From positions 3,431,501-3,495,500 of the forward strand of contig JAIUCV010000011.1 of NCBI GenBank assembly GCA_026724425.1: a stretch of 64,000 bases of DNA, given 5' to 3'. The notes beneath the pieces were generated by a model. That model made no database searches and was not told the DNA's origin. It was given only the letters and a program-made list of their open reading frames with translations. Position numbers and translations under genes: made by a program. This document shows, one piece after another, positions 26,848 through 36,609 of the stretch; positions within the stretch are counted from its first letter, which is position 1, and the number at the start of each line of letters is the position of its first letter. Source of the DNA: Erythrophleum ivorense (lineage: Eukaryota > Streptophyta > Magnoliopsida > Fabales > Fabaceae).

Positions 26848-28606
26848 GGTAGTCCGTTCACTAGTTCTTGCACAGTTAGAAAAACATTTAGTGTACTCTA
26901 AATTTCAGGTGCCACAGTTGAAGTAGTCACTGTAGCAAGGGTTAGCTCACTAAATTCCACCAAAAAGCCTTGTTCTCCCTTTCTTAAAGTTTGGATCATG
27001 GATTTTTAATGATACTGGAGTCTTGGATAACGATGGACCTCTATGAAAACACACCCATTCACCCCCCATGTTAATTTCAAGAGTTGATTTTCCCCAATCG
27101 ACTCTAACTTCCCCTACCAATTCAAGCCAATTTACTCCTAAAATTACATTAGATCCTCCAAATCAAAAGGGTAAAAATGATTGTTAGATCTTTAAATTTT
27201 ATATTTCCAACACTACATTACGACAAATTCCCACACCTTTAACACAGTACCCATGTCCAACTTGCACTTCGAATTAGATAGTTTTGTCCAAGTGCAAATG
27301 TAACTCATCAATCAAACTTGCATCAATGAAGTTGTGTGTAGCCCCACAATCTATCAATACCATCACTTCCTTTTTTCGAATTTTTCCTTTCAATTTTATT
27401 GTCTCACTCCCAGTTATTCCCACTATGAAATTCATAGGTAAAGTCATTTATGGTTCGTCTAGTTGGGTCTCCTGGACTGGTTCTATTTTAGCCATCTATG
27501 CCACCTCGGGATCTTCATTGTCATCATTTAATTCAAATAATATCAACACCTAAAGTTTCCTTTTTTTTTAATCTATAATCTAGCCCAAATTTTTCATCAC
27601 ATTTAAAACACAATTCCAGCTCTCTTTCTTTGGCTATCTTAGCATTGGTTATTCTTTTAGAATTACTACTTGATGAAAAGTAAGTCACTGGCATGCTAGT
27701 AGATTTTGAATCTTGGCCTCCCTTCATGTCTAAGCTCTTGTTGGAGCTAACAATAGATGTGCTCTTCACAGGTTCTAAAAAACTAAATGACCTAGTGGCA
27801 CTAGTTTTAGATCTTTCCAATGATCCTTAGAATAGGGTTGAGCTGCCTTAATCCACCTCGATTCCTTAGCTCTTTCCAAAACCAAATTTCTATCTTCAAT
27901 TCTCTGAGCTGTATCCATTAGCTCTTGTAAGGAATAGATTTTGAGTATACGAATCTCAACCTTAATCTCATCTTTCAATTCATTATTGAATGTGCTAATT
28001 AATACATAATCTGCCACTTCCTTTAAGGTTGCAATGAGGAGCTTAAAACGTTCCTTGCTAGGGCTTTCCAACCTCAAAGACATCATCATCTAGTAAGTGT
28101 CTTTACACTGTGAATTATGGAATCATAAGATGAGGTCCCTTTTGAGTTCAATACATGACTTCACTGGACACCTAGCCTCTTCCAAGCATACTGTTGCTGC
28201 ATCTAATTTCTCATCCTCAACTCTTTTATTCAAACAGAAGTATCGCTCAACTCTAAAGACCCAACCCATCAGTTCCTCTCCAGCAAATAGCGACAATTCT
28301 AGACATTGAAATCTGGGTGCTTCTCATTCAACTTCATTGCTTTCCCCCACTTCCACTCGATGCATCGAAATCTCTGTCATGCTCAAGGGGCATGCTTCTT
28401 CAATCAACTTCATTTTTTCTTCCATCTTTCATTTGTTTCTGACCTCATTCAACACTTTCACTACCAAATCTCTCAACGCTACAACCTCCTCTTCCACTTT
28501 CATCACACTTTGTTCCATTCCCATCATATATTTCTCTACAGTTTCAATTCTCCCTTCCAACCTAATGTTTACCATTCCCCAAAATTGACTACTATAATAC
28601 CAAAAT
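26848..28606 (-). pseudogene. Gypsy gag and protease remnant
   Basis: From the 5' side: a coiled-coil-like N-terminal piece (about 28575-28430), a gag core around 28089-27775 (YVLISTFNNELKDEIKVEIR and DRNLVLERAKE), a zinc knuckle in the 27820-27533 frame whose CFKCDEKFGLDYRLKKKE lacks the expected His/Cys ligands, and a protease trace near 27360-27300 with the DCGATHNFID pattern. Frames are interrupted throughout, including stops in the segment about 27.0-27.3 kb. Confidence 0.75.
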
Positions 28607-28965
28607 TGATGGGAACGTTCTGTATCAATATTATTAATAGTAGGTAAACACCTCTTCCAAAGTATGGAGTAGCAGAGGTGAATTACAGTGATGCAAGAAA
28701 AGGAATATATATATATATATATATATATGAAGAAAGAAGAAGGATCAAGCATTCAAGAGGCTAGTCTCTCCACAAACATCACACAAAATCTCCTCCCCTC
28801 CTCTCACACTCCCCATGTCCAAAACACTCCCCGAACAGAAAATCACACTCTCTGTTGCCAAGTTAGATGTTGACACTGAAATGTCTATTCTGCCCTTGCT
28901 AAGCCACCTCATCATTCTTTTTCTTTTTCCTCCTTGAATACACGTGCAAGATCTGGTGTTCATCA
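28607..28965 (-). repeat. 5' LTR of the gypsy element
   Basis: Partner of 21029-21377, TGATGGGAACG to GTTCATCA. It is about 10 bp longer because of a (TA)n microsatellite at about 28706-28728 that the other LTR lacks. Confidence 0.88.
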
Positions 28966-29500
28966 GCAGAACTTCCTCTCAACAAATAAAACTTCTACAT
29001 CTCAGGGTTGACATACATGATACCTGTGAACATCTAACTTCACTAAGTTCTACAGCAATGTGCAAGTCAACATCAAAGCATGTAATAAAATTTTAAGAAT
29101 TAGCATTATTTTGGTATATGTATAGAGCCAAGTTCACCAAATTGAACGATATAGCATTATGTCAAAGGTTAAGTTACAAATAGTGCTCAAATTTTCAACC
29201 CTAACATCTTTGTGGGATAGGGTGGTGTTTATGGCCTCACTATCGTGTCCAGCACATGGGTGTTTTAAGGGAATCTCTTTTTCCGATATGCAAAGAGATT
29301 GGACAACCTTGCTACATGCTTGAGCTTTGTTAGGATATTAGAAGCTTTATTCCTTTAAATGTAGATATTGTAATCTGTGTCATAATCATAGGGATAGGAT
29401 ATAATTACGTAGTCATTAATGAGGGCTCCTCCTCTCTTGTATATATATATTCCAATCCTCTGAATGAAATTATGTGAGATTTAATTCATATTTCTCTATA

Positions 29501-29512
29501 TGGTATCAGAGC
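29501..29512 (+). other. Copia primer-binding site (tRNA-iMet type)
   Basis: TGGTATCAGAGC, the classic plant retrotransposon minus-strand primer site complementary to the 3' end of initiator tRNA-Met, at the LTR/internal boundary. Confidence 0.88.
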
Positions 29513-30003
29513 TTTCAGTTCTGTATCAGTAAAACTGAGCTCTATTTTTTATACGTTGCTACTCTTTGTAAGTTTGAAAGATAGGTTGCTAAGGGTGTTG
29601 CTCTCAACGTCTCCGTATACAACACCTCCCACTTAAGCAGAATTTGTAGGCTCTAATCGGCATTTCCTAGGAGAATCACCGCCGTCTGACCAGCGAGTGA
29701 GGCTTACGCGCCGTCCCTAGTTTCGTCGTCCGTCCACGCACCTGCGCATGGGAGGGTGTGAGAAGGACATTTGGACCCCAATCTTCTCCTACAACGTCGA
29801 CTTGTCATTTCCAACACTTTTTGGTTGGTTTCCAAGTCTAGGTGCGTGTTTTTCAGAAATGGGTTCATTCATTTGGTCTTTCTGAATCTATTTTCTCGAT
29901 CTTTGCTTGCTCTTTGCTGGCTAGTGGTCCCTGGTGTGACCATTGGTATTTGTTCCATTGCTGATTTGTGTCTTTGATCTAATCTGATTTTTTGTTTCTC
30001 ATA

Positions 30004-31735
30004 ATGATTGAAACTAAGTTTACAGTTGCCTCTGAGGTTATTCCTGATCACAAATTGAACTAGACGAATTTTTTGGATTGGAGTAAAACAATTTGCATCT
30101 ATTTGCGAAGTATTGAAAAGGAAGACCATTTGACGAAAGCTCCTCCAACAGATAATTCTCGCCAAGCTTGGTTACGAGATGATGCACGATTATTCTTATA
30201 AATTTGCAACTCTATTGAGAGTGAGATTATTAGTTTTGTTAATCACTGTGAATTTGTTAAAGAACTTATGGATTATCTGGAGTTCTTATATTCAGGGAAA
30301 GGAAATGTGTCTCGTAGTTATGAAGGTTGCAAAGCGTTTTATTGTGCCGAAAAACAAGATCAAGCTCTTAAGGCTTACTTTATGGAGTTTAAGCGAACTT
30401 ATGAAGAACTAAATATACTAATTCCTCTCACTACTGACTTGAAAGTTCAACGGACCTAATAAGAGCAAATGGCTATCATGAGTTTTCTTATCGGTTTTCC
30501 TCCCAAATATGAAACTGTTCGTTCGCAAGTCCTATCTGAAACTGAAATCTCTGACCTTCAGGAAGTCTTCTCTAGAGTAATGCGGGCTGAAAGTCTCCTA
30601 TCAAAGCCATCCGTTGATCATAATAGTGCTTTAATTGGTCAGGGTCAGCCCAACTGTGGTGGATCTAAGCTAGAGGGAGCTAATACTCAACATCAGAAAG
30701 CTGTTGGAATTGTGTTATTACTGTCATGAATCGGGCCATACCAAGTGTCCTTGTTGTAAGCTTCAAAATAAACAACAAAGAACTCATTTTGCGCATGTGG
30801 TGTCCTCTACTAATGACAAGGTTACAATCTCCGCCATCGAGTATGCCAAATTTTCTAAATATCAAGAATCACTACTATCCACTACTCTCCCTATTGGTGC
30901 TCTTCTTGGGACAGGTAACACTGATACATGTCTTGTTTCTTCTTCTTCCAAATGGATCATAGATTCAAGTGTTATTGACCAAATGACAAGTAACTGTCAT
31001 CTCTTCTTTACTTATAACTCGTATGCCAACCTCTCTACTATTACCATTACTAATGGTTCTTCCACCTGTATTCTTGGTTCTAGCACTGTTCACCTCACTC
31101 CTCTTCTATTATCATCTGTGTTGGACGTACCTGAACTTGCTTTTAATCTCCTTTCTTCGAGTAAACTTACCCGTAACTTGAATTGTTGTGTCTTACTTTT
31201 TTTTTATTATTGCTTGTTTCGAAATCTTACGACGAAGAAGATTATTGGTAGAAGTTACAAGTCTGGAGGCCATTATTTCCTTGATAATTGGGTGCCTCAA
31301 TCAGTTGCTTGCTCTGGCTCTTTGACTCTTTTTGAGATCTATTGTCGATTAGGTCACTTGTCTTCGTCATCTTTAAAAAAACTTTATCCTCAATTTCAGC
31401 ATTTATCATCTTTAAATTGTGAATCATGTCAATTTGCCAAACATCACTATCTTCCTCTTGTGTCCAGAGTCAATAAATGGGTTGCGTCCTCGTTTGAGAT
31501 TGTTCATTTTGATGTTTGGGGTCCATGTCACATTGAGTCTAAGTCTGGTTTTGAATACTTTGTCACTTTTGTTGATAATTATTCTCATATTACTTGGTTA
31601 TATTTAATGAAAAATCGTTCTGAGTTGTTTTTTCACTTTTGTGCCTTTTGTACTGAAATTAAAACTCAATTTGATGTCTCTATTTGTACTTTACGTAGTG
31701 ATAATGCTAAAGAATATTTCCCAGCATCCTTTTAA
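30004..31735 (+). pseudogene. Copia gag-protease-integrase remnant
   Basis: The gag region (FLIGFPPKYETVRSQVLSE) has at least two in-frame stops before 30469. A frame shift near 30700 leads into the zinc knuckle CYYCHESGHTKCPC, which keeps the C-x2-C-x4-H-x4-C spacing. Then come the protease region (WIIDSSVIDQMTSN, where the usual D-S-G-A triad is degenerate), the pre-integrase H-C motif (CRLGHLS and CESCQFAKHH) and the integrase core (FDVWGPC, FVDNYSHITW, LRSDNAKEYF), ended by a stop at 31733-31735. Confidence 0.85.
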
Positions 31736-33866
31736 TCATACATGCTTCAAAATAGTATTTTTCATCAATCCTCTTATGTTGATACATCTGCTCAAAACAG
31801 TGTTGCTGAACATAAAAATAAACATTTACTTGAGGTGACACGGGCACTTATATTTCAAATGAAAGTTCTTCAGTCTTTCTAGGTTGATGCAGTCTCCACT
31901 GCTTTCTCATTAATCGCATGCCTTACTCTGTCCTTACTAATAACATCACTTATACTACTTTGTTTCCTTCTAAGTCCTTGTTTTCCATTGATCCAAAAAT
32001 CTTTAAGTGTGTTTACTTTGTTCAGGATGTTAGGCCCCAAGTCACCAAATTAGACCCCAAGTCTCTTAAATGTATCTTTCTTGGGTATTCTCGTCTTCAA
32101 AAAGGATATCGGTGTTTTTTTCCCACTCTTAATCATTATTTAGTGTCTACAGATGTTACTTTTCATGAGGCTATTCCTTACTTTTCTTTCTCATTTACAC
32201 CTTCCCTACTTGCGGAGAATGATGATCTCTTAGTTTATCCTGTCATTCAAGCGTCGGCTCGACCCCTTATCACTCGGGTTTAGACACCTGCCACCAGACA
32301 TCCCAAGGGGACACCTGCCACTAGACCAGGCCTTCCACCATCTCCTTCGCCGTCGGATCCTATTTTGCATCCTATTGTCAATGAGCATGATCATGAATTC
32401 GATTCTACTCCTGCTCCTGATCTTACATCTGAGCCTGACACCTCCCTTGATCTACCCATTGCTCTTTGAAAAGGTAAACAAACATGTGCCTATCCCATTT
32501 CGTCTTTTGTTTCTTATGACCACCTATCTCCTGCGTCCAGCTCCTTTATTGCTTCTTTAGATATTATCTTTGTCCCCAAAACTATTCACGAAACCTTATC
32601 TCACTCGGGTTGGCATGCTACGATGGAGGAGATGACGGCCCTTGAAAACATCGGTACTTAAACCTTAGTAGATTTACCTGTCAGGAAGAAAACCACGGGA
32701 TACAAATGGGTCCTTACTCCAAAAATAAAGCTTGATGGTACTCTTGATCGTCTTAAGGCTCGCCTTGTTGCTAAAGGCTATGCTCAAACCTATGGTGTTG
32801 ACTACTCAAAGATCTTTTCTCCTGTAACCAAACTTGCCTCAGTTCGGTTGTTCATTTCAATGGGTGCTACTTATGGATGGGATTTACATAAGTTGGATAT
32901 TAAAAATACTTTTTTACATGGGGATTTTCATGAAGAAGTCTACATGGAGCAACCACCTGGTTTTATTGCTCATGGGGAGTGTGAGAAAGTATGTCACCTG
33001 AAAAAATTTTTATATGGCTTAAACAGAATTCTCGGGCTTGGTTTGGCATGTTTAGCGATGTGGTTCAGAAATTTAGTTTGAGTAAAAGTAAGTGTGTTCA
33101 TTCTGTATTCTATCAAAGAACAGATGTTGGCATGATTCTCCTTGTTGTATATGTTGATGGCATTCTCATTACTGGGAGTGATACCTCAGGCATCTCATCA
33201 CTCAAACCCTTTCTTCATTCTCATTTTCAAACGAAGGATTTAGGACCGTTATAGTATTTTCTAGGGATTGAAGTCCTAAGGAATAAGAAGGGCATTCTCT
33301 TGTCTCAAAGAAAATATGTTCTTGATTTGTTGAAAGAAACAAGAAAGTTAAGAGTTGCACCATGCAGTTTCCTATAATTCCTAATCCATAACTTGGTGTT
33401 GATAAGAGTAAATTATTTGACAATCCTAAGAGATATAAAAGATTGATTAGGAAATTAAACTATCTCACGATGACTCGTCCTAATATTACCTACCCAATTA
33501 GTATATTCAGTCAATTCATGGCCTCACCAACAATTAATCAATGGGAAGCTCTAAAACATGTTTTATATTATCTGAAGGGAACTCCAGGTCGTGGTATATT
33601 GTACAGTAATCATGGTCATTCAGATATTGAGTGTTTCTCTGATGCAAATTATAGCGGATTTAAAGCTATTAGAAGATTTACTATTGGATATTGCATATTT
33701 GTGAGCGAAAATTTGGTATCTTGGAGGAGGAAGAAGCAAAATGTAGTCTCTCGGTCAAGTGCAGAACCAGAATACAAGGCCATGGCACAATCTGTGTGTG
33801 AAATAGTATAGTTATATCAATTATTAAAGGAAGTTGGCCTTAAGACCTCGTTACCGGCGAAATTAG
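31736..33866 (+). pseudogene. Copia integrase C-terminus, RT and partial RNase H remnant
   Basis: Includes the post-integrase CIFLGYSRLQKGYRCFFP block (about 32070-32130) and the RT motifs ALENIGT, GYKWVLTPKIKLDGTLDRLK, DIKNTFLHGDFHEEVYMEQPPGF and VVYVDGILITG. The catalytic YVDD reads YVDG, so this RT would be inactive. RNase H (SDANYSGF...SWRRKKQNVVSRSSAEPEY) is cut off near 33866. Stops and frameshifts are scattered, for example at 32281-32283 and 33253-33255. Confidence 0.85.
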
Positions 33867-34494
33867 CATATTTGGCTTTCTCTTTTCTCTTTTTTCTTTT
33901 GCTTCCTTTTTTATTAAGAAGGATATCTTCCTCTAACAATGTTGCATTCCCCCCCCCCCCCACCTAGAAATAAACAATTTTTTCATAAAAAGAATATACT
34001 TCATCGTCAGTATATATTGAATGACTATAATGACAGTCTGAAAACATCATGTAACTCTTCCAATTCAATCATCTGCTTTGGCGTTTTTTTGAAATTAGAT
34101 GCTCACGTGCATGTTGTTAGCTGTCAAAAATTGTAATGAATCAAAAATGACAACCAGTAGAACTATTCCCCCCCCCCCCCCCCCCCCCACTTCTTTCTGG
34201 CGTGCATCATTTAATACTTAATCATGAAACTAGGACTACAGCCATTGAGAGTCAATTTATATAAATATTCTTCAGAGCACTAAATTGATGGACTAGAAAT
34301 CTTTCAAATGTCTAAAATGGTAGTTTACTCTTCCATTTATTTAAAAGCAGCATGGAACAGCTACTTTGCCTGATGGCATTGACTCTACAATAATTTTAAA
34401 ATAATATGATCAACCACAAATATTAACAGAAATTTTCTGAATTCTGATAGGCTAGGCTAACTAACAATCTTTTAATCAACTCACATGGGGATGT
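33867..34494. other. Intron DNA with long C homopolymers
   Basis: Between the copia break point and the next PIG-A exon. Contains C runs of 13 (33949-33961) and 21 (34168-34188). No coding features. Such runs may be real or an assembly/polishing artefact. Confidence 0.5.
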
Positions 34495-35588
34495 AAGCAG
34501 CATATTTGTGGAATGACTTCAACAAGCAAATCAGCACCCTTTCAGTAAACTAATCGACTTATAACAAGAATAATTTCTTCTCTGCTGGGACGCTCATCTG
34601 CTGCCTTAAACATGGCAGTATCAACAACCTTAGGTATGACAAAAACCTTTTCTGGTGGCAAACCTGACCGCAACACACTGTTTTCCTTCCTTGTATGTGA
34701 AAGTGAAACACATATGGCTTGACTCAAGTCTGCCAAGGTAAACTGCAAAACCTTGTTCATGTGGATGCTTCCAACATCAGTGAGTGATTTGTAAACACAA
34801 CCTTGTATCCCATGGTTGTTGCATGCATAAGAGCTTCATGACAAAATGTTGAAAAGGCTTGATGTCCATGCACGAAAGTTATTCTTTCTCAAATGAGGAT
34901 AGTCCTTATAATTGGCAGTAACCCATAGATGGTTGGTAGTGTATTCTGCATAAGGAATGGTTCCATGGTACATAGTAGACTTTCAGGCCTCCAGGCATAC
35001 ATCTAATCCCAGAACAATTTCCACAAGCATGAGTTACAATCAACACCTGAAAAAGCATGTTTTACAAAGTTCATGTAATTAACTAATTTTAGCCACATTA
35101 TAAGCTAGAAAAGTCTAAAAATTATGGATAAGAAGTTCTTCCCCAAAATCCAATTGTTAATGTAAATAAAATTGAGGAGAAAGGGAAAATAAGAAGGAAA
35201 AGATACAAAACTATAATTAAAAGGCAATTTCTTTCCTGCACTTATACAGATATAGAAATCTCCTAGAACTCCTTCAAGAGGCTACCCTTTATTTTCTAGC
35301 TTCCATGAAGAGAACAAAAATCTAAAGGTAGAAAAGCTTTTCTTTCATGAGTAATCTTCAAACTTCCCCCCAATTTCTTTCACTCTCAAGCAGCAAATAC
35401 CAGTTGTAAAAGAACCCTGTCAATGGCCAAATGATTTGAAGATCAAGAATTCAATGTTGTTCTCAAACCTTGTGACCTAACTTCAGCGGGCATAGTGAGA
35501 GATAATATATATGGTTCTCCAAACCACCAAAGTTGGGATAGAAAAAATCTGAAGCCATTAAAATTTTATGCTTCTGATGATCGCCCAT

Positions 35589-36609
35589 TAAATCACTTTA
35601 AAAACCTGCAGCAAAAAAATGAAGAAAGGAAGAAAAAGATAGGGAAAACACAGCCAGTCTTGATCAGAAAGTGACTCTCCACTAGCTGAATGACAAGAAT
35701 GGAGAAAAATGAAAAAACTTTAGGCATGTTGTGCAAGAAAAAGCTCATAAATTCAAGTTTAACAATTATATAGGCTATAACACTTTTAGAAGCTATGCTA
35801 CAACATTTTAAGGGCTACCTACTGCATCTATATCTACCAAAAGGAGGCCAAAATAATTTGATAAGATTATAATTAGCATAACATCAAGCTGGTAAGGACC
35901 AACAAAGTCCTGCACCAACTTTCCATGGCTGAGTAGGCATACTACAAAGAGTTTTATTACTCCTCTACTATTGAAGGCCTTAAAACATCCACTAAGACAG
36001 CCAAGGCTAATTGTCACAAGCACAATTGTTGTCATTGGCGTTGTTGTTAAGGAATCTATTGGAAAATTGTAAGATTATGACCTTACCATATCTGATTAAG
36101 ACTCACAAGAACACCAAAAATATCCTTCAAAGTTCAAACCCAATGAAAACAAGATGGCTAACCATGAACTTTCTAACTTGCAAATCTTCACTTAATAAAT
36201 AACTGCCCAGCTACAAATTAATAAACACAAGTTCAAATAAGAATTTAAATTTAAAGTTACAATGAAACTAAACTGCTTGCCAGATACATACCAACAAGAA
36301 ACAGTCATTTTGTTTCTCATCAATATAACTTAATTTTCATCAATATCAGTTGAAAGAATCTCTTTCAAACAGTTTCCACCTTGGACTAAAAAGGGACAAA
36401 AGAACAGGACCCAAATTTCATTAAAAGAAAACTCTGCTATAAGATGCCAAATACTCCATTACAAATTCAAGCAGCTCAAATACCCCCCCCCCAAGAAAAA
36501 AAAAAAAAAGAAGCTTGAACCTCACAACAAAATCATAACCACAGTCTAAAGTAACCCCAGGATACAGAATCAGCTCATCTCCAGGAGACTACCCAACTGG
36601 ACAACAACC
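35589..36609. other. Spacer between REB1-like gene and PIG-A pseudogene
   Basis: No gene seen. The right part should be the 3' UTR of the REB1-like gene; the left part would be the old PIG-A promoter. A C10 run lies at 36483-36492 next to an A run. Confidence 0.45.

Larger units (their letters stand above)
21029..28965 (-). mobile_element. Ty3/gypsy chromovirus LTR retrotransposon, decayed, in PIG-A intron
   Basis: Bounded by two direct LTRs (21029-21377 and 28607-28965) starting TG and ending CA. Reading the minus strand, the order is 5' LTR, degenerate tRNA-Met-type primer site (TTTGGTATTATAG just inside 28606), gag with zinc knuckle, protease, reverse transcriptase, RNase H, integrase, chromodomain, a purine-rich tract (GCCGAGGGGGGGTCA, about 21378-21395) and 3' LTR. 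The order RT-RH-INT identifies Ty3/gypsy, and the terminal chromodomain marks a chromovirus. Every reading frame is broken and a 2.6-kb block interrupts it at 24217-26847. The flanks (ACAGT left, GCAGA right) share only CAG, so the 5-bp target duplication has decayed or was never exact. Confidence 0.88.
29328..33866 (+). mobile_element. Ty1/copia LTR retrotransposon, 3'-truncated
   Basis: A 5' LTR candidate (TGTTAGGATATTAG... from 29328) is followed by a perfect tRNA-iMet primer site at 29501-29512 and then gag, protease, integrase, RT and RNase H in copia order. The element stops inside RNase H near 33866. No 3' LTR or polypurine tract follows: the sequence passes into unrelated DNA with C-homopolymers. 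It lies in the same PIG-A intron as the gypsy element and in the opposite orientation. Confidence 0.85.
18723..35588 (-). pseudogene. PIGA: PIG-A (GPI GlcNAc-transferase catalytic subunit) pseudogene, split by retrotransposons
   Basis: Recognisable exons in family order: 35588-35469 (MGDHQKHKILMASDFFYPNF start), 35046-34495, about 20836-20695, 19857-19767 (SSLTEAFCIAILEASSCGLL), about 19611-19505, 19422-19319, 18960-18888, about 18803-18723. An intact protein would transfer GlcNAc to phosphatidylinositol on the cytosolic ER face, the first step of GPI-anchor synthesis. This copy cannot. Lesions: a 1-nt deletion near 34970 after YYVPW; in-frame TGA at 34889-34891 (where the family has Arg); about 13 nt missing near 34780 between FTNHS and DVGSIH; TGA at 34542-34544 (VY*KG for VYRKG); about 14 nt missing near 20816 in the conserved GGDGPK segment; a short duplication replacing the start of the 19.6-kb exon; TAA at 18957-18959 before LSCG. 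The intron 34494-20837 (13.7 kb) contains the gypsy and copia elements. A functional copy probably exists elsewhere. Confidence 0.9.

Noticed and set aside
21024..28970. A 5-bp target duplication for the gypsy element
   Set aside because: The flanking pentamers ACAGT and GCAGA share only three bases, so no duplication can be claimed.
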